Positions 1 through 9,575 of a DNA stretch of 20,450 nucleotides are shown here, piece by piece. Both the position numbers and the translations under genes were made by a program. The notes below the pieces were generated by a model, which saw nothing but the letters and a program-made list of their open reading frames with translations, was not told the origin of the DNA and made no database searches. The first letter of the stretch is position 1. Every line of letters starts with the position of its first letter. The stretch comes from DAOMFM01 sp035429825. GTDB lineage: Bacteria > Acidobacteriota > Blastocatellia > UBA7656 > JADIYM01. The stretch is taken from NCBI GenBank assembly GCA_044224215.1, contig JBGAKX010000083.1, forward strand, positions 1 to 20,450, in the 5' to 3' direction.

Positions 1-402
1 GGACCCGCGCAAGCCCCAGTCCTCCGAGTCGGTCATCGGATCGCGCGGCATGTGGCGTAGAAAGCGCACGCGCGCGCCCTCCGTTCCGACCACGTTCGCC
101 GGAATGAACCCCTCGACCAGAATCTTCAGCTCCTTGGGATAACCCGTCTTGGTGCGCCACTGGATAGGAATCGCCTGCCCGCCGGTCTGATCGTTGAGCC
201 GCTTGTAGGCGTCGATCGCCTGTCGAAGCTCGCGCAGCGATTCGCGCAGCTCGACTTCGCGCTGACGCTTCACGGCGTTGCGCAGCAGCGGATACGACGC
301 TCCCGCAAGCACGGCCATGATCGTCAGGACGATGATGATCTCGAGAAGCGAGAATCCTCTCTCGGCGACCGATCGGAGCCTTGTGTGTGCGAGTGACTTC
401 AC
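1..402 (-). CDS. gspG: Type II secretion GspG-like major pseudopilin (partial, C-terminus off the left edge)
   Basis: This is the pseudopilin expected to form the periplasmic pseudopilus assembled by the neighbouring GspE/GspF/GspD proteins. The 134 codons present begin with a short basic leader, then the prepilin peptidase motif ERGFSLLEIIIVLTIMAVLA (Gly-Phe cleavage site, Glu at mature position 5, hydrophobic helix). A long amphipathic helix follows, then the GspG-type elements YPKELKILVEG, FLRHMPRDPMT and WGLRGS at the edge. The start is GTG at 402; a weak AAGG lies 8 nt upstream and overlaps the end of gspD, only 9 nt away, so co-translation with gspD is likely. The frame is open to base 1, so only the last residues are missing. 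A type IV pilin-like minor pseudopilin is the alternative, but the DPMT/WGLR signature favours GspG. Confidence 0.9.
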   Translation of the reverse strand, partial: MKSLAHTRLRSVAERGFSLLEIIIVLTIMAVLAGASYPLLRNAVKRQREVELRESLRELRQAIDAYKRLNDQTGGQAIPIQWRTKTGYPKELKILVEGFIPANVVGTEGARVRFLRHMPRDPMTDSEDWGLRGS

Positions 403-412
403 AGTGGGTGCC

Positions 413-3004
413 TTACCGCGTCGTGACCGTGACGGCGCCCGATGTACGCAACTCCGCGACTGCGTTCCCCGCGCCGGTCAACCTGGACGCGGTTGGCACG
501 ATACTGAGCGTCGCCGCGCCGCTTCCGATCACGTCGAACCAGATGTTGAACATCTGGCCGCTCGCGGGCTGTTTCGAGGCGTCACCGGCACGTCCCATCG
601 TGATGTACACGACGCCGTCGCGCACGTCGAACGGCAGCTTTGCACCGAGCTGACCATCGAACAGGCCTGTCGACTCGACACGCGACACGCGCATGAGCTT
701 TGGATCGAATGTGACGGCCACGACCGCGGACGTCACCGCGGTCAGCCCGTTGCCAAACACCGCGACCGGAACCGGCTTGCCGACGGACGCCGTCTGCATT
801 GCCGTCAGCCGCATCTCGACGGACGACGATGCCTTGTTGGCGTTCGGTTCCGAGTCGTCATCGTCATCGTCGTCATCCTCGTCGTCGTCCGCGGGAGGTG
901 TGGCCTGCACGGTCGGAGCCTTGGGAGGAGCCGACGGAGGCGGCTTCGGCTTCGGCGTCGCATCTTCGGGAGCCACCACCGGCGCAGCGGCCCTGCCGCC
1001 GGGCGTCGATATGACTTCGCCTGGCGACGCGCTGACCTGCCGAGTCGCTGCCGGCGCTCCGATCGGAAGATTCATGTCGACTTCCGTCACGTGCGACCGG
1101 GGTCCGGGCGGCGCGGCGGCCCGTGCCGGAGTCGCCGCAGGTGGTGCGGAGGCGATGGGTGGCGTCGCGCCACCCGCCTCTTCGAGCTCGGCGCGGTACA
1201 CGATCTCCTCGATCGAAATCTGCCGGTCGGGCGCCGTCGAGGAGCCCGCGGGTATCGCGCGGTTGTCTTCCTCGCGGTACACCGGGGACCGGATGATGTG
1301 CGGCGTCACCGTGATGACAAGGTCGACAACCTTTTTCTGGTTCTTTGGCGTCGCGAACAGGCGCCCAATGCCCGGCAGCAGACTGATCAGCGGAAGGCCC
1401 TGCACGCTGTCGCTGCGGGTGACCGACGAGACACCGGCAATCAGCGTCGTCTGGCCGTTCTTGATGCTTGCGACCGAGGACATCTGCCGTTGCGTGAAGA
1501 TCGGGTTACCACCGATGCCGGCGCCTTCGGCGACGTCCGACGTCTCGAGCTTCATCTTGATCTGAACCATGTCCTCGCGCACTACGGGCTGCATGTCGAT
1601 GTTCAGACCGACGTTCTCGTACTGATACTGCGTCGCGGGACCGCCGAGCGTGCTGACGTTCTGGTTCTGGTTGTTCTGATTGTTCCCGCCGCCGTTGCCA
1701 GTAACGACCGTCGTGCTCGTACCAACGTAGGACGCCGTCTGGATCGGAACACGCTGGCCGATGCGGATCGTGTGCTGCTCGTTGTCGAGGACGTGCACCT
1801 GCGCCGCGTTCAGCAGTCGTGTCTTGCCCTTGGACTGGAAGGCCGTGAGCGTCGAGGTGGGCAGCGACAATGCGAGGCCGATCGGACCGTAGAATCCGGC
1901 CGGCGTCACGCTGCGCAAGGCGTCCGCCTGGCCGACGCCGCCAAAGAACGTGGCGAGTGATCCCGTCGACGCGGCGCCAGAGGTCGCGACATTGAACTGG
2001 TTTCCGAGCTGGAGCAGATCCGAATGGTCGACCTCGTACAGGTTCACGTCGATCAGTACCTCGGCCCGGTCCTTGTCGATCGAGTCGATGACCGTCTGGA
2101 TCAGCTCGAGGTTTGCTGGCGTGTCGCGAACCGTGAGCGAGTTCTGCTGCTTGTTCGCAACGAGGTACTTTGTCGCAACGATCTGCTGGATCAGCGTTCG
2201 AACTTCGCCGACGTCGGCGTTTCGGATCATGAACGTCTTGACCGCAAGGTTCTGGTACCGAGCACGGTTCGGCGGCTGATCCGGCGCGATGATCAGCGTG
2301 CGCGAGTCGGCCTGCACATAGAAGTACTTGTTTGTGAACAGGAGCATCTCGAGTGCTTTGGCCTTGGTGACGTTGCGCACCTCGAAGTCGATGTTCTTCT
2401 CGTCCTTGAAGTCCTTGTCATAGATGACGTTCAATCCGAGCGACTCCGCGAGCGAATCGATCACCTGCCGCAGCGAAGAGTTGTGGTAGATGACGTCGGT
2501 GTACACCTTGCGCGACTTGGGGACCACGATCGACGCATCGTCGCGCTCGTACCGCGCCCGGACGATGTCGTTCGGGTTCGACTCCTTCTCAGGCTCCATG
2601 CCGAGGAGCTTCATCGAGTACTTCATCTTGGCGCCCGACAGCTCGTTCGTCGGATCGTACGAATATGCCTTCCGGTACGCCTGGTACGCCGCGTTGTAGT
2701 CCTTCTGTTCAAAGAACTTGTCGCCCTGCTGGGTGAACATGATCGACGCGCTCGAGACGGAGCGCAGGTAGTGGAGCTTGTATTCGGTGTTCGAAGGGTC
2801 CTCGGCAAGCGCCAGGGCGAACTGCTCCGACGCGCGTTCCCAGCGCTCGGCCTGCTCGTTGTCGAGGCCCTCCCTGAACTGCTTCCTGCCGTTCCCGGCG
2901 CGGACCGCAACCGGCCCGCCCAACATGCAGACGATCGCGAGCACCGTCACGAAACGCACACACGCGCGGCTGGGGGTCATCCTGTGTCTCAATTCGTTCG
3001 CCAT
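413..3004 (-). CDS. gspD: Type II secretion secretin (GspD/PilQ family) with N-terminal TPR-like region and C-terminal cohesin-like domain
   Basis: This is the outer-membrane channel of the secretion/pseudopilus system. From the ATG at 3004 it has 863 residues: a signal peptide (hydrophobic FVTVLAIVCMLGGPVAVRA), a TPR-like helical region around 40-125, a secretin short domain around 170-245, a secretin N domain around 255-320, and the secretin barrel domain around 395-575 (VPIQT, LNIDMQPVV, GLPLISLLPGIGRLF, LVITVTPHII). A Pro/Ala-rich linker follows, with an acidic run of eight Asp, one Glu and three Asp, then a cohesin-like beta domain at about 727-863. It is longer than classic GspD (about 650-700 aa) because of the N-terminal TPR and C-terminal extension, a form I associate with Acidobacteria. 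No good ribosome site decides the start; ATG at 2980 is an equally possible start and keeps the signal peptide. Confidence 0.92.
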   Translation of the reverse strand: MANELRHRMTPSRACVRFVTVLAIVCMLGGPVAVRAGNGRKQFREGLDNEQAERWERASEQFALALAEDPSNTEYKLHYLRSVSSASIMFTQQGDKFFEQKDYNAAYQAYRKAYSYDPTNELSGAKMKYSMKLLGMEPEKESNPNDIVRARYERDDASIVVPKSRKVYTDVIYHNSSLRQVIDSLAESLGLNVIYDKDFKDEKNIDFEVRNVTKAKALEMLLFTNKYFYVQADSRTLIIAPDQPPNRARYQNLAVKTFMIRNADVGEVRTLIQQIVATKYLVANKQQNSLTVRDTPANLELIQTVIDSIDKDRAEVLIDVNLYEVDHSDLLQLGNQFNVATSGAASTGSLATFFGGVGQADALRSVTPAGFYGPIGLALSLPTSTLTAFQSKGKTRLLNAAQVHVLDNEQHTIRIGQRVPIQTASYVGTSTTVVTGNGGGNNQNNQNQNVSTLGGPATQYQYENVGLNIDMQPVVREDMVQIKMKLETSDVAEGAGIGGNPIFTQRQMSSVASIKNGQTTLIAGVSSVTRSDSVQGLPLISLLPGIGRLFATPKNQKKVVDLVITVTPHIIRSPVYREEDNRAIPAGSSTAPDRQISIEEIVYRAELEEAGGATPPIASAPPAATPARAAAPPGPRSHVTEVDMNLPIGAPAATRQVSASPGEVISTPGGRAAAPVVAPEDATPKPKPPPSAPPKAPTVQATPPADDDEDDDDDDDDSEPNANKASSSVEMRLTAMQTASVGKPVPVAVFGNGLTAVTSAVVAVTFDPKLMRVSRVESTGLFDGQLGAKLPFDVRDGVVYITMGRAGDASKQPASGQMFNIWFDVIGSGAATLSIVPTASRLTGAGNAVAELRTSGAVTVTTR
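854..889 (-). repeat. GAC/GAT trinucleotide tract encoding the acidic linker of the secretin
   Basis: Twelve consecutive codons, read on the minus strand, are GAC, GAT or GAG and give an uninterrupted acidic run between the Pro/Ala-rich linker and the cohesin-like domain of the secretin. Such a tract may vary in length by slippage and is likely disordered; Asp-rich linkers can also bind calcium. Both roles are inferences. Confidence 0.8.
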
Positions 3005-3111
3005 GAATGGTTGATCTGTAAACCCGCTACCGGTACTTCCTGGTTCGAGAGGGGTGCGACGACGGCTCAAACGCCTCGCGATCGACTTCGTTCCGTAACC
3101 TTGAGGACGGC

Positions 3112-4836
<1,725 letters not shown>

Positions 4837-4844
4837 GCGGTCGG

Positions 4845-4850
4845 CCTCCT
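4845..4850 (-). promoter_or_regulatory. Shine-Dalgarno of gspE
   Basis: AGGAGG on the minus strand, 8 nt before ATG 4836. It lies inside the short frame that begins at GTG 4854 and so argues for the internal ATG as the true start. Confidence 0.75.
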
Positions 4851-4855
4851 GCACC

Positions 4856-6073
4856 CTAGCCCCTCCCCTGCCCGATCGTACCGATCACCGTGAGAATCGG
4901 CAGATAGATGGCCAGGAGAATCGTCAGGACGAGCCCTCCCATGAAGACGAGGATCAACGGCTCGATGAGCGTCGTCAGCGTGTTCAGCCGAACGTCGATC
5001 TCTGCGTCGTAGAAATTCGCCACTTCGTCGAACATCGGCTGAAGCGCGCCGGAACTCTCGCCGACACCGATCATGTCGAGCGCCAGCTCGGGAATCCACG
5101 TCGATTCGTCGAGCGCGTCCGTCAATGTCTTGCCTTCGCGAATGCGACGGATGACGTTCCCGCTGCGGCGCGCAAGGTACCGGTTGGTGATGGCGTCCGA
5201 CGCGATCTCGACCGCGTCGGGAACTGTCAGACCGCCAGCCAGAAGCGTCGAGAGGCTGCGCGCCAGGCGCGCCACCGTCATCGACTTGACCAGGTCGCCG
5301 ACAACCGGGATCCGGATCATCACCCGGTCGATCGTGAGCCGTCCCGACGGGCTCTTGCGCCAGAAATACACGAACGTCACGAGACCGGCGATGACGGGGA
5401 TGATGATGAGCAGGTTGTTGCTTATGACGTTCGAGATCCCGACGACGACCATGGTGATCGCCGGCAGTTTCCTGGCCTGACCATAGAGCGTCGCGAACTG
5501 CGGCACGACGAACGTCGTCAGCACCGCGATCAGGATCATCGACGCGCAGATCAGGATGATCGGATAGGTCATCGACTTGCGCAGCTTGCGCGAGATCTCG
5601 CTCATTCCCTTTGTGTAGGAAACGTACCGCGCGAGCACTTCGTCGAGACTACCCGACCGTTCGCCGGCAAGCACCGACGCCACGTACATCCGCGGGAACG
5701 CCTCGCCCTGCGCCGCAAACGCGTCCGACAACGCTTCGCCTGTCTTGATACGCTCCTCGACGTCCTGCAGGATGACGCGCAACTGCTCGTTCTTCTGGCG
5801 TTTTCCAAGGATCTGGATCGCCTGAAGAATCGGAATGCCCGCACGGAGCAAGGCCGCAAGCTGCTGATTGTAGGTGAGAAAATCGCCGAGCTTGATTCGT
5901 TTTGACGACCGGCTCGCGAACAGGCCCGAGCCCGCCGACGGTGCCGAGACCGCGAACACACGAAACCCTTCGCGCTCGAGCCGCGCGCGAAGCTCCCTCT
6001 CGGCCGTCGCCTCGAGCGTTCGTGTGACAACCTCGCCGCCCGGTGTCCCGAGACGACATACGAATTCAGCCAT
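4856..6073 (-). CDS. gspF: Type II secretion inner-membrane platform protein GspF
   Basis: This is the inner-membrane platform protein that links the GspE ATPase to pseudopilin assembly; 405 residues, the usual family length. Two repeated cytoplasmic T2SSF domains are visible, at about 62-190 (FLTYNQQLAALLRAGIPI, GEALSDAFAAQGEAFPRMY, AGERSGSLDEVL) and about 265-390 (LARSLSTLLAGGLTVPDAVE, GKTLTDALDES, IGVGESSGALQPMFDEVANF). Membrane segments lie near 168-192, 219-238 and 366-398. The start is ATG 6073 with AGGTGAG directly upstream (6076-6082). It is the first gene of the minus-strand operon; its promoter must lie in 6074-6300, but I could not find a convincing one on that strand. Confidence 0.95.
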   Translation of the reverse strand: MAEFVCRLGTPGGEVVTRTLEATAERELRARLEREGFRVFAVSAPSAGSGLFASRSSKRIKLGDFLTYNQQLAALLRAGIPILQAIQILGKRQKNEQLRVILQDVEERIKTGEALSDAFAAQGEAFPRMYVASVLAGERSGSLDEVLARYVSYTKGMSEISRKLRKSMTYPIILICASMILIAVLTTFVVPQFATLYGQARKLPAITMVVVGISNVISNNLLIIIPVIAGLVTFVYFWRKSPSGRLTIDRVMIRIPVVGDLVKSMTVARLARSLSTLLAGGLTVPDAVEIASDAITNRYLARRSGNVIRRIREGKTLTDALDESTWIPELALDMIGVGESSGALQPMFDEVANFYDAEIDVRLNTLTTLIEPLILVFMGGLVLTILLAIYLPILTVIGTIGQGRG

Positions 6074-6193
6074 AGCTCACCTGATCGACGAAAAAGCGTA
6101 GCATAGCGAGTGTAAGAATCGCTACGGCTTGGGGTTTTACAAACGCCTGTGTCTGCACCAAGTTCAACTATGTGGTGGCCGATTTTTCGCGTG

Positions 6194-6202
6194 TGCTACA
6201 CT
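6194..6202 (+). promoter_or_regulatory. Possible extended -10 promoter for the first VWA gene
   Basis: TGCTACACT fits an extended -10 (TG-n-TACACT, 4 of 6 matches to TATAAT), about 100 nt upstream of ATG 6301. There is no recognisable -35 at the right spacing. The rest of the divergent 227-nt spacer 6074-6300 shows nothing else I can name. Confidence 0.3.
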
Positions 6203-6300
6203 TTGCCTACAACGTCGACTGTTGCGTTTTCTAGCCAGGCATTGCGTGCCGTCTCTGACCGGTTGGGCTCCTCGACAGGGCAGAGTTGGGGGATCCGAGA

Positions 6301-7302
6301 ATGAGGAATGGCCTCTCTTTCCTTTCCTTTGGTGTGGGAGGGCTGTCGGTATGCGGTCTGGTGAATACACCAGGATCCGCCCAGACGCCGGCCGGCGACC
6401 ACGCTGCCCCCCCGCAGATGACGACCGCGCCGCCGGCCCAGAAGACGCCGCCGCGCACCGTAGCCGCCGACGACCTCCACCTGAACCGCGACCTGATCAC
6501 GGTAAACGTAACAATTTCAGATCCTTATGGCAGGTTTGTGACCGGGCTCGACAAGACGCACTTCGAGATCTACGACGACAAGATCAAACAGGACATCACG
6601 TTCTTCAGCGACGACGATGCTCCGATCACGCTTGGCATTATCTATGACGTGTCGCAGAGCATGCAGAGCAGGCTCAACCGGTCGCTGCACGCCCTGAAGC
6701 GGTTCGTCGAGACGAGCCATTCGGACGACGAGTATTTCCTGGTCGGATTCAACCAGCGGGCGCAGTTGCTTCGCGACTTCACCACGAGCGGCATCGAGGT
6801 CGTGAACAGTCTGACGCTCGTTCAGCCTCAGGGCAGGACAGCGCTCTACGACGCCGCGTACATTGGCATCGAGAAGGCTCGGCAGGGCCGGCATCAGAAG
6901 CGCGCGCTGCTGATCATCTCGGACGGACAGGATAACAACAGCCGCTATACGTATTCGGAGCTGCGCGACCTCGTCAAGGAGTCCGACGTTCAGCTCTACG
7001 CGATCGGCATCGTAGACCTGATTCGCGACACCGAGCTCGGTCCGTACGGTGAGGCCGTGCTTGAAGAGCTCTCGCGGTCCACGGGCGGCCGCGCGTTCTT
7101 CCCTTCGAGCGAAGAGGAACTGGTCGACGTCTGCACACAGATCGCGCTCGAACTGCGGCACCAGTACAGCATCGGCTACTACCCGACCACCGACATCCGC
7201 GACGGGCGCTGGCACAAGCTGAAGGTGAAGGTCATGCCGCCGCCTGGCCTGCCGCACCTCTCCGTGCGGGCCAAGGAAGGCTACTACGGCCTCAAACGCT
7301 GA
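6301..7302 (+). CDS. Secreted VWA-domain protein (VWFA-related Acidobacterial domain), copy 1
   Basis: The protein has 333 residues. The N-terminus (RNGLSFLSFGVGGLSVCGL, then SAQT) looks like a signal peptide; a Pro/Ala-rich spacer follows, then a short beta region (LITVNVTISDPYGRFVTGL) typical of the Acidobacterial VWFA family. The VWA domain runs from about 108 to 290 with a complete metal-ion-dependent adhesion site: DVSQS at 116-120, Thr 180, and SDG at 207-209. The C-terminal signature HQYSIGYYPT and RAKEGYYGLK closes it. The start is ATG 6301 with GGGGGAT about 7 nt upstream; an in-frame TTG at 6286 is less likely. It is divergent from the secretion operon and followed after 64 nt by a paralogue. 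The family's function is unknown; metal-dependent protein binding outside the cytoplasm is the inference. Confidence 0.88.
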   Translation: MRNGLSFLSFGVGGLSVCGLVNTPGSAQTPAGDHAAPPQMTTAPPAQKTPPRTVAADDLHLNRDLITVNVTISDPYGRFVTGLDKTHFEIYDDKIKQDITFFSDDDAPITLGIIYDVSQSMQSRLNRSLHALKRFVETSHSDDEYFLVGFNQRAQLLRDFTTSGIEVVNSLTLVQPQGRTALYDAAYIGIEKARQGRHQKRALLIISDGQDNNSRYTYSELRDLVKESDVQLYAIGIVDLIRDTELGPYGEAVLEELSRSTGGRAFFPSSEEELVDVCTQIALELRHQYSIGYYPTTDIRDGRWHKLKVKVMPPPGLPHLSVRAKEGYYGLKR

Positions 7303-7366
7303 CAGCGAACGTGGGCGGAATCCGGGTCATCACACGACTTTGGAGTTCGGCTGGAGGATATCGATC

Positions 7367-8377
7367 GTGACGAGACCAGGGGCGCGGCGACGCGTGACCG
7401 TCGTTGTGGGAACCGCGCTGATGCTCGGGATGATCGTGCTCGCCACGCTCTCACCGGCGTCGGCCCAGAAGAAACCGGCGGGCCTTTCCCAGTCGCAGCC
7501 TTCGGGCCAGACAGGCGACGAGGTACACCTCGGCACCGAGCTGGTCGTGCTCGACGTCTCGGTCATCGACCGGGCGAATCGCCCAGTGTTCGACATTCCC
7601 AAGGATCGATTCACGGTCGTCGAAGACGGTGTGCCGCAGACGGTCGACTTCTTCTCCAAGGAGCTCGCCCCCGTCAGCCTCGCGATTGCGATCGACACGA
7701 GCGGGTCGATGCGCTCAAAGCTCGAGACGGTCGTCCAGGCCGTGACGAACCTGGTGCGCACGAACCGGCCAAAGGACGAGACCGCCGTCATCCAGTTCAA
7801 GGATACCGTCGAGCTGCTCGAAGAGTTCACGACCGATCCGAGCGACGTCGAGGACGCGCTCGGCGACCTGTTCGCGAATGGGCAGACGTCCCTGTTCGAC
7901 GCAATCCTTCTCTCGTCCGACTATGTGCAGAAGGACGGTCACAATCGCCGCAAGGCGCTGATCGTCGTCACGGACGGCGTCGAGAAGGGCTCGTATTACT
8001 CGCTCGAAGAGGTCGTCGAAAAGATGCGGAAGCTGGACGTCCGGCTGTACCTGATCGGATTCACGTCGGATCTCGACGACTCGCGCGGTCTGTTCAAGCG
8101 GTCCCAGAAGTCCAAGGCCGAGAAGCTGCTGTCCAAGATGGCCGAGGAGACCGGTGGCCGCTCGTTCTTCCCGCGGGAACCGTCCGAGCTCGGGCCGATC
8201 GGCGAGGAAATCGCGCTCGACCTGCGAACCGTCTACGCAATCGGCTACTACCCGACGAATACAAAGAAAGACGGGACGTACCGCACGGTGAACGTGGGCA
8301 TTCTGGGATCGGCCGGGAAGGCCGACACAAACTACACCGCTCGAACGCGTTCCGGTTACTATGCGGCGAAGCAATGA
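7367..8377 (+). CDS. Secreted VWA-domain protein (VWFA-related Acidobacterial domain), copy 2
   Basis: This is a paralogue of the preceding gene, 336 residues. Its signal peptide is clear: basic TRPGARRR, a hydrophobic stretch VVVGTALMLGMIVLATL, and a cleavage-like SPASAQ. A VWFA-family beta segment follows (LGTELVVLDVSVIDRANRPV), then the VWA domain at about 103-292 with an intact metal site: DTSGS at 110-114, Thr 174, and TDG at 202-204. The C-terminal TVYAIGYYPT and RSGYYAAK match copy 1. The start is GTG 7367; TGGAGG at 7352-7357 lies 9 nt upstream, which rules out the longer in-frame TTG at 7340. The 64-nt spacing to copy 1 suggests co-transcription. Function beyond metal-dependent binding is unknown. 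Confidence 0.88.
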   Translation: MTRPGARRRVTVVVGTALMLGMIVLATLSPASAQKKPAGLSQSQPSGQTGDEVHLGTELVVLDVSVIDRANRPVFDIPKDRFTVVEDGVPQTVDFFSKELAPVSLAIAIDTSGSMRSKLETVVQAVTNLVRTNRPKDETAVIQFKDTVELLEEFTTDPSDVEDALGDLFANGQTSLFDAILLSSDYVQKDGHNRRKALIVVTDGVEKGSYYSLEEVVEKMRKLDVRLYLIGFTSDLDDSRGLFKRSQKSKAEKLLSKMAEETGGRSFFPREPSELGPIGEEIALDLRTVYAIGYYPTNTKKDGTYRTVNVGILGSAGKADTNYTARTRSGYYAAKQ

Positions 8378-8388
8378 TGCCGCGGTGA

Positions 8389-8418
8389 CGGCGAGTGCGC
8401 GCCTTCACGCACTCGCCG
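8389..8418. terminator. Strong hairpin between convergent genes, probable bidirectional terminator
   Basis: A perfect 11-bp inverted repeat (CGGCGAGTGCG, 8-nt loop, CGCACTCGCCG) lies 12 nt after the stop of the second VWA gene and 23 nt beyond the stop of the convergent small gene. It has no T-run on either side, so it would be a non-canonical terminator or an RNA 3'-end protector. Confidence 0.55.
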
Positions 8419-8440
8419 CGGGGGCAAACCGAAGGCTGGG

Positions 8441-8797
8441 CTAGGACCTGCTCGGCAGCAGGCGGAGTGTCATCACGAGTTGTGTCCGCGTACGCGCCGC
8501 CTCGGCCCGGGCAGCGCGATACTCGTCGAGCGCCGCTTCGCGCATTCGCTCGAAGCGGCTCCTCGTGTCGACCGGCGCGTGGCGCAACTCGAGCTCGATG
8601 TCGCGCAGCTTCTGCTGCGTTTCGCGAACCCGGCTGCGGCGCGCAACGACCTTTCGCATGAGCCCCGCAAGCCGTGTCGGCGAGTGTTCGACGGGCTCGA
8701 CAACCGGTGAGGCCTCGAGCACCTCGACTCCAACGGTACCTTCTGACGACTCGACCGGCAGCTCTTCAATCCCTGCTTGCTGCTTCTTGGATTTCAT
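8441..8797 (-). CDS. Small hypothetical protein, highly charged and helical
   Basis: I do not recognise this 118-residue protein. It has no signal peptide and no membrane segment. Residues 1-45 are acidic and probably disordered (EELPVESSEGTVGVEVLEA). From about 50 to 110 it is Arg/Glu-rich and predicted helical, possibly coiled-coil (LMRKVVARRSRVRETQQKL, RFERMREAALDEYRAARAEA). Third codon positions are strongly G/C, as expected for a real gene here, and GGGGGG at 8806-8811 sits 8 nt before ATG 8797. A longer in-frame start at 8905 exists but lacks a ribosome site. The gene stands alone, convergent with the VWA pair. The 281-nt region behind it, 8798-9078, shows no promoter I can defend on either strand. 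Confidence 0.6.
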   Translation of the reverse strand: MKSKKQQAGIEELPVESSEGTVGVEVLEASPVVEPVEHSPTRLAGLMRKVVARRSRVRETQQKLRDIELELRHAPVDTRSRFERMREAALDEYRAARAEAARTRTQLVMTLRLLPSRS

Positions 8798-9065
8798 TCT
8801 TTCGCCCCCCTGGATCCTTGATTCAGTGAAACCCCGCACTGTTCGCTCGTGTGTGGTGAGTCCCGGAGAAAACGCGCCGGGCCGCCGTCCGTTCCACGAT
8901 TTCAACGCAAAAACCCGCTGAGGCTTGCGCAGTCGTATTACGGCGATTCGGGCTGTCTCGTTTCAGTTCTCGTCCGCAACGCCTCATTTGAACGTGTTCG
9001 GATCGGTATTTGCCGTCGTCGACGCAACATTGCGCGTCCGATTGCCGATCATGGGTTGCCACGAC

Positions 9066-9072
9066 GAGGAGG
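9066..9072 (+). promoter_or_regulatory. Shine-Dalgarno of the SycD-like TPR gene
   Basis: GAGGAGG 6 nt before ATG 9079. It fixes the start and excludes the upstream in-frame start at 9010. Confidence 0.75.
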
Positions 9073-9078
9073 CCACAG

Positions 9079-9555
9079 ATGTCCGACGACGCAAACAGTG
9101 AAAGACTCAGGATGGTCGCCAGCGGCGAGCTGACCCTCGCGGAGCTCGAGGGCCTGACTGCCGCCGAAGCGTACGCCATCGCGGATTTCGGATGGATGCT
9201 TCTCGAGCAGGGCCGTCACCAGGCAGCCGCTGTCGTGTTCGAGACATTGACGCTCGGCAACCCGAACCACGCGTACTTTCACGCGTTGTTTGGCGCCGCG
9301 CTCCAGCGCGGAGGAGATCACGAGGCCGCGCTGGACGCTTACGGGAAGGCGCTTTCGGCCGATCCGGACGAAACGGCGGCGCTCGTGAACAAGGCCGAAC
9401 TGCTGCTCCTGCGCGGCCTTCCGCAGGACGCAGACGAGGCGGCGACGCTCCTTTCACGAGCATTGGCCCTCGACGAATCGTCGAAGCGCCCCGAGACCGA
9501 GCGCGCCCGCGCACTCGCGGAGGCGCTCGCCGAGCGCATCCAGGCCGCTGGTTGA
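9079..9555 (+). CDS. TPR protein resembling SycD/LcrH-type secretion chaperones
   Basis: The protein has 158 residues, soluble, without a signal peptide. Three TPR units are visible at about 32-64, 66-98 and 101-133 (YAIADFGWMLLEQGRHQAAA, YFHALFGAALQRGGDHEAAL, AALVNKAELLLLRGLPQDAD). The order, an acidic leader with LTLAELEGLTAAEAYAIA before the first repeat, the total length and the FHALFGAALQ motif all resemble class II type III secretion chaperones (SycD/LcrH). No type III secretion genes are in the window, so a chaperone role is only an analogy; a generic TPR adaptor is the alternative. The start is firm because of the strong ribosome site. The methyltransferase gene begins 20 nt downstream. 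Confidence 0.8.
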   Translation: MSDDANSERLRMVASGELTLAELEGLTAAEAYAIADFGWMLLEQGRHQAAAVVFETLTLGNPNHAYFHALFGAALQRGGDHEAALDAYGKALSADPDETAALVNKAELLLLRGLPQDADEAATLLSRALALDESSKRPETERARALAEALAERIQAAG

Positions 9556-9560
9556 CCGTG

Positions 9561-9569
9561 TGATATAAA
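9561..9569 (+). promoter_or_regulatory. Extended -10 placing the start of transcription at the methyltransferase start codon
   Basis: TGATATAAA is an extended -10 (TG-n-TATAAA, 5 of 6 matches). Transcription would begin about 7 nt later, at about 9576, exactly the GTG start of the methyltransferase, predicting a leaderless mRNA. No -35 is evident, as is acceptable for an extended -10. Confidence 0.5.
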
Positions 9570-9575
9570 TCCGAT

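Noticed and set aside
278..1960. Long plus-strand open frame opposite gspD, rich in Arg
   Set aside because: Low-complexity Arg/His/Asp composition typical of antisense frames in high-GC DNA; the minus strand encodes an unmistakable secretin.
6074..6130. Possible -10 elements (TATGCT, TACACT on the minus strand) for the gspF operon
   Set aside because: No -35 at a workable distance for either; not better than chance.
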